From Methylobacterium sp. Leaf118 (lineage in GTDB: Bacteria > Pseudomonadota > Alphaproteobacteria > Rhizobiales > Beijerinckiaceae): a DNA stretch of 64,000 bases. The notes beneath the pieces are model-generated. The model saw nothing but the letters and a program-made list of their open reading frames with translations. It was not told the origin of the DNA and did not search any database. Of this stretch, positions 59,807 to 64,000 are shown piece after piece. Location of the stretch: the NCBI RefSeq assembly GCF_920984675.1, contig NZ_CAKLBV010000010.1, positions 1-64,000 on the forward strand, written 5' to 3'. Both the position numbers and the translations under genes were made by a program. Numbering within the stretch: the first letter of the stretch is position 1; the number at the start of each line of letters is the position of its first letter.

Positions 59807-62077
59807 ATGCCAATCACGATCTCCATAACGCCGTGGCAGAGCTACCGGCCCAGAGTTGCGGCGTGGGACTTGGTCAATCAGAACGGCGTTCTGATCTCCA
59901 CGCTGATTGCCGACAGGCCGAGCGTCGCGCTCGGTCCGATGTCGTCCTTCCTGAAGGATGAGACGAGCAGCACGGTGGGGCTGTTCGACCCCGGCACCAA
60001 GGTCTTTTCCGCCTTGGGAATGCTGGGGTCGCCGGCCAACCTGATCACCGGCCTCAGCGGCGGATATCTGTTCGACCTGACCGGGTATTGCGGCACGGCC
60101 GTGCTGTATGGCGGAAGCTTCGGCGACCGTCTCATCGGCGGCTCGGGCAACGACACGCTCGACGGCGGTCGCGGCGCCGACGCCATGCTGGGCGGGGCCG
60201 GCAACGACAGCTACACCGTCGACGACGCCGGAGATCAGGTGATCGAGGCGGCCGGCGGTGGCCGGGACACGGTCGAGGCCCTCGTGACCTACACCCTGGC
60301 CGCCGGCCAGGAGATCGAGGTCCTGCGGCTGGCCGCCGCCACGGGCGCCCGTTCCCTCGACCTGACCGGCAACGCCTTCGCCAACGCGCTCACCGGCAAT
60401 GACGGCGACAACGTCCTCGACGGGAAGGGCGGCGCCGATACCCTGACGGGCGGACGCGGCAACGACACCTACTTCGTCGACCGGCCCGACGACCGCGTCG
60501 TCGAGGCGGCGGGCGGCGGCATCGATACGGTCCTGACCGCGGGGCATTATGCTCTGGCGTTCGGGCAGGAGATCGAGTGGCTCGCCACGACCGACGCGGC
60601 GGGCACGGCCGCGATCAACCTGACCGGCAACGCCTTCGCCCAGACCCTCAAGGGGAATCGCGGCGCGAACGTCCTCGACGGCGGGGCCGGGGCCGACACC
60701 CTGATCGGTGACGCCGGCAACGACACCTACCGCGTCGACACGGCCGGCGACCGGATCGTCGAAGCGGTGGGCGGTGGCCGGGATGCCGTCGTCGCCTCGG
60801 TGGACTACGTCCTCGCCGCCGGGCAGGAGATCGAGGAATTGCGGATCGCCTGGGCCGCCGGTGATCGGGCGATCAACCTGACCGGCAACGACTTCGCGCA
60901 GACCCTCAAGGGCAATGGCGCCGCCAACCGCCTCGACGGCGGCGGAGGGGCCGATACCCTCGACGGTGGCGCCGGCACCGACCTTCTGATCGGCGGCGCC
61001 GGCAACGACACCTACCTCGTCGACAATGCCGGCGACCGGATCGTCGAGGCCGTGGGCGGCGGAAGGGATGCGGTCGCGACCACCGTGAACTACACCCTCG
61101 CCGCCGGCCAGGAGATCGAGGAACTGCGCATCGCCTGGGCTGCCGGCGACGGGGCGATCCACCTGACCGGCAACGAATTCGCCCAGACCCTCAGGGGCAA
61201 TGGCGGCGCCAACTGGCTCGACGGCGGGGCCGGGGCCGACACCCTGATCGGCGGCGCCGGCAACGACCGGTACTTCGTCGATCATGTCGGCGACCGGATC
61301 ATCGAGGCGGGCGGACAGGGTCTCGATGTCGTCATCGCCAGCGTCAGCTACACGCTGGGGAGCGGGCAGGAGATCGAATATCTGGGCCTGGCCTCGGGCG
61401 ACGCGCCCCTCGACATCACCGGAAACGCCGTCAGCAACCGCATGGTCGGCAATGATGGCGCGAACCGCATCGATGGCGGTGCCGGGATCGATACGATGTT
61501 CGGCGGCAAGGGCGACGACACCTACTTCGTCGACGCTTTCGACGATTACGTCGCCGAGGCCGCCGGCGAAGGATGTGACACGATCTACACCACGTCCGAC
61601 TATTGTTACTTCGACGGGCAGGAGATCGAGTTTCTGATCGGCAATGCGGGCGCGACCGGCCTGCACCTGATGGGCAACGAGCTCGCCCAGACCATCATCG
61701 GGAATAGCGGCGACGATTTTCTCCACGGCGACGGGGGCGCCGACACGCTGATCGGCGGCAAGGGGCAGGACACCTTCGTCTTCCTGGAACTCCACGACGG
61801 TGCGCCGGGAGCGGATCGCTGCGTCATCGCGGATTTCGAGCAGGGGGTGGACCGCATCCTGCTCACGCCGATCCAGGCCGTCACGGGGTCCGCGACCAAC
61901 CAGCCCTTCGACTGGATCGGCTCGGAGCGCTTCAGCGGGAAGGCGGGCGAGCTGCATCAGGTCACGCTCGGCGGCACGACGCTGATCGAGGGCGATGTCA
62001 ACGGCGACCGCATCGCCGACATCCAGATCGAACTGAAGGGCCTCTACCAGCTCACCGCGGGCGATTTTCAACTCTGA
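59807..62077 (+). CDS. RTX (hemolysin-type calcium-binding) repeat protein
   Basis: The protein has 756 residues. After a short N-terminal region (1-95, no signal peptide), seven repeats of about 90 residues follow. Each starts like LTGNAFAQTLKGN and carries GGAGADTLIGGAGNDTYxVD, the nonapeptide RTX calcium motif. A linker with AGQEIEELRIAWAAG comes next. The C-terminal 100 residues (TFVFLELHDGAPGADRCVIA and DFEQGVDRILL) match the secretion end of serralysin-type proteins. It should be exported by a type I system whose genes are not in this window. There is no protease, lipase or other enzymatic domain, so it may be a surface or adhesive protein. Confidence 0.9.
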   Translation: MPITISITPWQSYRPRVAAWDLVNQNGVLISTLIADRPSVALGPMSSFLKDETSSTVGLFDPGTKVFSALGMLGSPANLITGLSGGYLFDLTGYCGTAVLYGGSFGDRLIGGSGNDTLDGGRGADAMLGGAGNDSYTVDDAGDQVIEAAGGGRDTVEALVTYTLAAGQEIEVLRLAAATGARSLDLTGNAFANALTGNDGDNVLDGKGGADTLTGGRGNDTYFVDRPDDRVVEAAGGGIDTVLTAGHYALAFGQEIEWLATTDAAGTAAINLTGNAFAQTLKGNRGANVLDGGAGADTLIGDAGNDTYRVDTAGDRIVEAVGGGRDAVVASVDYVLAAGQEIEELRIAWAAGDRAINLTGNDFAQTLKGNGAANRLDGGGGADTLDGGAGTDLLIGGAGNDTYLVDNAGDRIVEAVGGGRDAVATTVNYTLAAGQEIEELRIAWAAGDGAIHLTGNEFAQTLRGNGGANWLDGGAGADTLIGGAGNDRYFVDHVGDRIIEAGGQGLDVVIASVSYTLGSGQEIEYLGLASGDAPLDITGNAVSNRMVGNDGANRIDGGAGIDTMFGGKGDDTYFVDAFDDYVAEAAGEGCDTIYTTSDYCYFDGQEIEFLIGNAGATGLHLMGNELAQTIIGNSGDDFLHGDGGADTLIGGKGQDTFVFLELHDGAPGADRCVIADFEQGVDRILLTPIQAVTGSATNQPFDWIGSERFSGKAGELHQVTLGGTTLIEGDVNGDRIADIQIELKGLYQLTAGDFQL

Positions 62078-62192
62078 GGCGCCGCCCCCGAATCGACGCG
62101 CCGATCGACCCGACGCCGGGGTCGATCGGCGCGCCCTCCGTCGCATGGCGCCAGGAGCGCGCCGGCGCGGGAGGCCGGGAGGGCAGGCGCTC

Positions 62193-63824
62193 TCACCCCT
62201 CCCGCGCCTTCTCCCGCAGCACGAATTTCTGCACCTTCCCCGTCGAGGTCTTGGGCAGTTCGCCGAACACCACGTGGCGCGGCAGCTTGTAGGGGGCGAG
62301 CCGCTCGCGGCACCACGTGATCAGCTCCTCCGGCGACACCTCCTTGCCCTCCTTCAGCTCGACGAAGGCGCAAGGGGTCTCGCCCCATTTCTCGTCGGGC
62401 TTGGCGACCACGGCCGCCGCGGCGACCGCCGGGTGCTTGAACAGGGCGTCCTCGACCTCGATGGACGAGATGTTCTCGCCGCCCGAGATGATGATGTCCT
62501 TCGAGCGGTCCTTGAGCTGGATGTAGCCGTCGGGGTGCTTCACCCCGAGATCGCCGGAGCGGAACCAGCCGCCCTTGAAGGCCTCCTGGGTCGATTTCGG
62601 GTTCTTCAGGTAGCCGCGCATCACCACGTTGCCGCGGAACATCACCTCGCCGATGGTCTCCCCGTCGGCCGGCAGCGAGGCCATGGTCTCGGGATCGCGC
62701 ACGTCGAGCCCCTCCAGCACGGGATAGCGCACGCCCTGGCGGGCCTTCTTCTTCGCCCGCGCGTCGGAGGGCAGGTCGTTCCATTCCTCGTGCCAGGCAT
62801 TGACCACCGCCGGGCCGTAGGTCTCGGTCAGCCCGTAGAGATGGGTCACGTCGAAGCCGGCCTCCGTCATCGCGGCGAGCACCGCTTCGGGCGGGGGCGC
62901 GGCCGCCGTGAGGAAGTGGACCCGGCCGGTCAGGGGCTGCTTCTGGTCCTCGGGGGCGTTGAGCAGCGTCGACATGACGATCGGCGCGCCGGAGAGATGG
63001 GTCACGCCGTGCTCGGCGAGGGCGGCATACATCGCGCCCGCCCGCACCTGACGCAGGCAGACATGGGTGCCGGCCACCACCGAGAGCGACCACGGGAAGC
63101 ACCAGCCGTTGCAGTGGAACATCGGCAGGGTCCAAAGATAGACCGCGTGCTGGCCCATCCCGGCGGTGATGACGTTGCCGAGGGCCAGGAGCGCCGCGCC
63201 GCGGTGGTGGTAGACCACGCCCTTCGGATCGCCCGTGGTGCCGGAGGTGTAGTTGAGCGAGATCGCGTCCCACTCGTCGTCCGGCATCGCCCAGTCCTGG
63301 GCGGGATCGCCCGCGGCGAGGAATGCCTCGTAGTCGGTCTCGCCGAGGGCAGTGCCCTCGCCGGTGAATTCGGGATCGTCGTAATCGATCACGAACGGCG
63401 TCACCTCGGCCGCCTCCAGGGCGCCGCGGGCGAGCTTCGCGAATTCGCGGTCGACGATGAAGATCGTGGCCTCGCCATGGTCGAGGCAGAAGCCGAGAGC
63501 CTCGGCGTCGAGGCGGGTGTTGAGGGTGTTGAGCACCGCCCCCGTCATCGGCACGCCGTAGTGGCACTCGATCATCGCGGGCGTGTTGGCGAGCAGGACC
63601 GCCACCGTGTCGCCCCGGCCGATGCCGCGGGCCTTGAGCGCCGAGGCGAGGCGGCGGCAGCGCGCGTCGAGGTCGGCATAGGTGCGGCGCAGGCCGCCAT
63701 GGATCACCGCGAGCCGGTCCGGGAAGGTCCGGGCCGCGCGGTCGAGATAGGTCAGCGGCGTCAGCGGCTGGAAATTGGCCGGGTTCTTGTCGAGGTCCCG
63801 GTCGTAGATCGTCTCGCGGGCCAT
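62193..63824 (-). CDS. Acyl-CoA synthetase (AMP-forming)
   Basis: This 543-residue adenylate-forming ligase is complete. LNYTSGTTGDPKGVVYHHRG is the ATP/AMP signature at about 197-216. LYGLTETYGPAVVNAWHEEW is the A5 block. GWFRSGDLGVKHPDGYIQLK is the A8 hinge, and the catalytic lysine is in LPKTSTGKVQKFVLREK. It resembles medium-chain and 3-methylmercaptopropionyl-CoA ligase (DmdB) types, but chain specificity cannot be read. The start ATG at 63824 has GGGGAGG upstream. It should be cytoplasmic and feed beta-oxidation or related CoA ester metabolism. Confidence 0.95.
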   Translation of the reverse strand: MARETIYDRDLDKNPANFQPLTPLTYLDRAARTFPDRLAVIHGGLRRTYADLDARCRRLASALKARGIGRGDTVAVLLANTPAMIECHYGVPMTGAVLNTLNTRLDAEALGFCLDHGEATIFIVDREFAKLARGALEAAEVTPFVIDYDDPEFTGEGTALGETDYEAFLAAGDPAQDWAMPDDEWDAISLNYTSGTTGDPKGVVYHHRGAALLALGNVITAGMGQHAVYLWTLPMFHCNGWCFPWSLSVVAGTHVCLRQVRAGAMYAALAEHGVTHLSGAPIVMSTLLNAPEDQKQPLTGRVHFLTAAAPPPEAVLAAMTEAGFDVTHLYGLTETYGPAVVNAWHEEWNDLPSDARAKKKARQGVRYPVLEGLDVRDPETMASLPADGETIGEVMFRGNVVMRGYLKNPKSTQEAFKGGWFRSGDLGVKHPDGYIQLKDRSKDIIISGGENISSIEVEDALFKHPAVAAAAVVAKPDEKWGETPCAFVELKEGKEVSPEELITWCRERLAPYKLPRHVVFGELPKTSTGKVQKFVLREKAREG

Positions 63825-64000
63825 CGCCGCCTCCCCGTGCTTTCGCAGGAGCTTAGACGAGCCGCGGGGGCGATCAACGACGGAAAAGGCCCCGCGGGGG
63901 TCGGACCCGGGAGCCTTTCACGGTAGGATCGGTGGTCAGGGGGAGCGGGTCGAGTCCCGAAGGTCTCGGCCGATCAACGCTCCCGGCCGCTCAGGAGCTT

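Overview
The window is high-GC chromosomal DNA from an alphaproteobacterium of the order Hyphomicrobiales, most likely Methylobacterium or a close relative. The evidence is the strong G/C third-position bias, the HWE-type sensor kinase, the HTH_Crp_2-type Crp/Fnr regulator, a malyl-CoA-lyase-like CoA ester lyase, SdhE and Mfd near RecG, and many small proteins of unknown function. Housekeeping genes throughout (pabB-pabA-pabC, rimO, hspQ, mazG, glmU, recG, sdhE, mfd, cspA) argue for a chromosome rather than a plasmid. No tRNA, rRNA, CRISPR array or transposase gene was recognised.

Layout. 1-2.4 kb: the end of a chemotaxis receptor, a tiny membrane protein and an RND adaptor. The adaptor diverges from its RND permease (2.5-5.7 kb). 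5.9-14.1 kb: a degenerate receiver protein, a VOC protein, a large HWE sensor kinase, a Crp/Fnr regulator with palindromes upstream, a GH25 lipoprotein, a DUF488 protein and a UbiH-type monooxygenase. 14.5-26.1 kb: two small overlapping unknown genes, a quinone oxidoreductase, nicotinamidase, the complete p-aminobenzoate operon pabB-pabA-pabC, rimO, small genes, hspQ, a CoA ester lyase and a patatin-like lipase. 26.2-27.8 kb: a TetR repressor divergent from an SDR gene with matching operator-like palindromes.

27.8-31.5 kb holds a plasmid-style replication module inside the chromosome. It has a HARE-like winged-helix gene, a GGAAT-rich AT-rich stretch, a RepA-type initiator gene and six iterons, followed by mazG. 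32-44.9 kb: a second RND efflux pair, an HD-GYP protein, an agmatinase-family enzyme, glmU preceded by a 15-bp tandem repeat, a GlcG/HbpS-like protein, an ECF42-type sigma factor with its DGPF partner, and a DUF502 membrane protein. 45.5-53.5 kb: recG, a visibly low-GC methyltransferase-like gene that looks horizontally acquired, sdhE and mfd. 53.8-55.7 kb: cspA with a long AT-richer leader and terminator, small proteins, and another receiver-like protein without its phospho-acceptor.

55.9-59.1 kb is the most interesting signalling locus. It has an AMP-ligase-like pseudoenzyme divergent from a hybrid-free histidine kinase. The three-helix N-terminus of that kinase carries every copper/ethylene-binding residue of plant ETR1 at identical spacing, and a CheY-like response regulator lies directly downstream. 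The window ends with a small secreted protein, a 756-residue RTX repeat protein without a visible enzymatic domain, and a fatty-acyl-CoA ligase.
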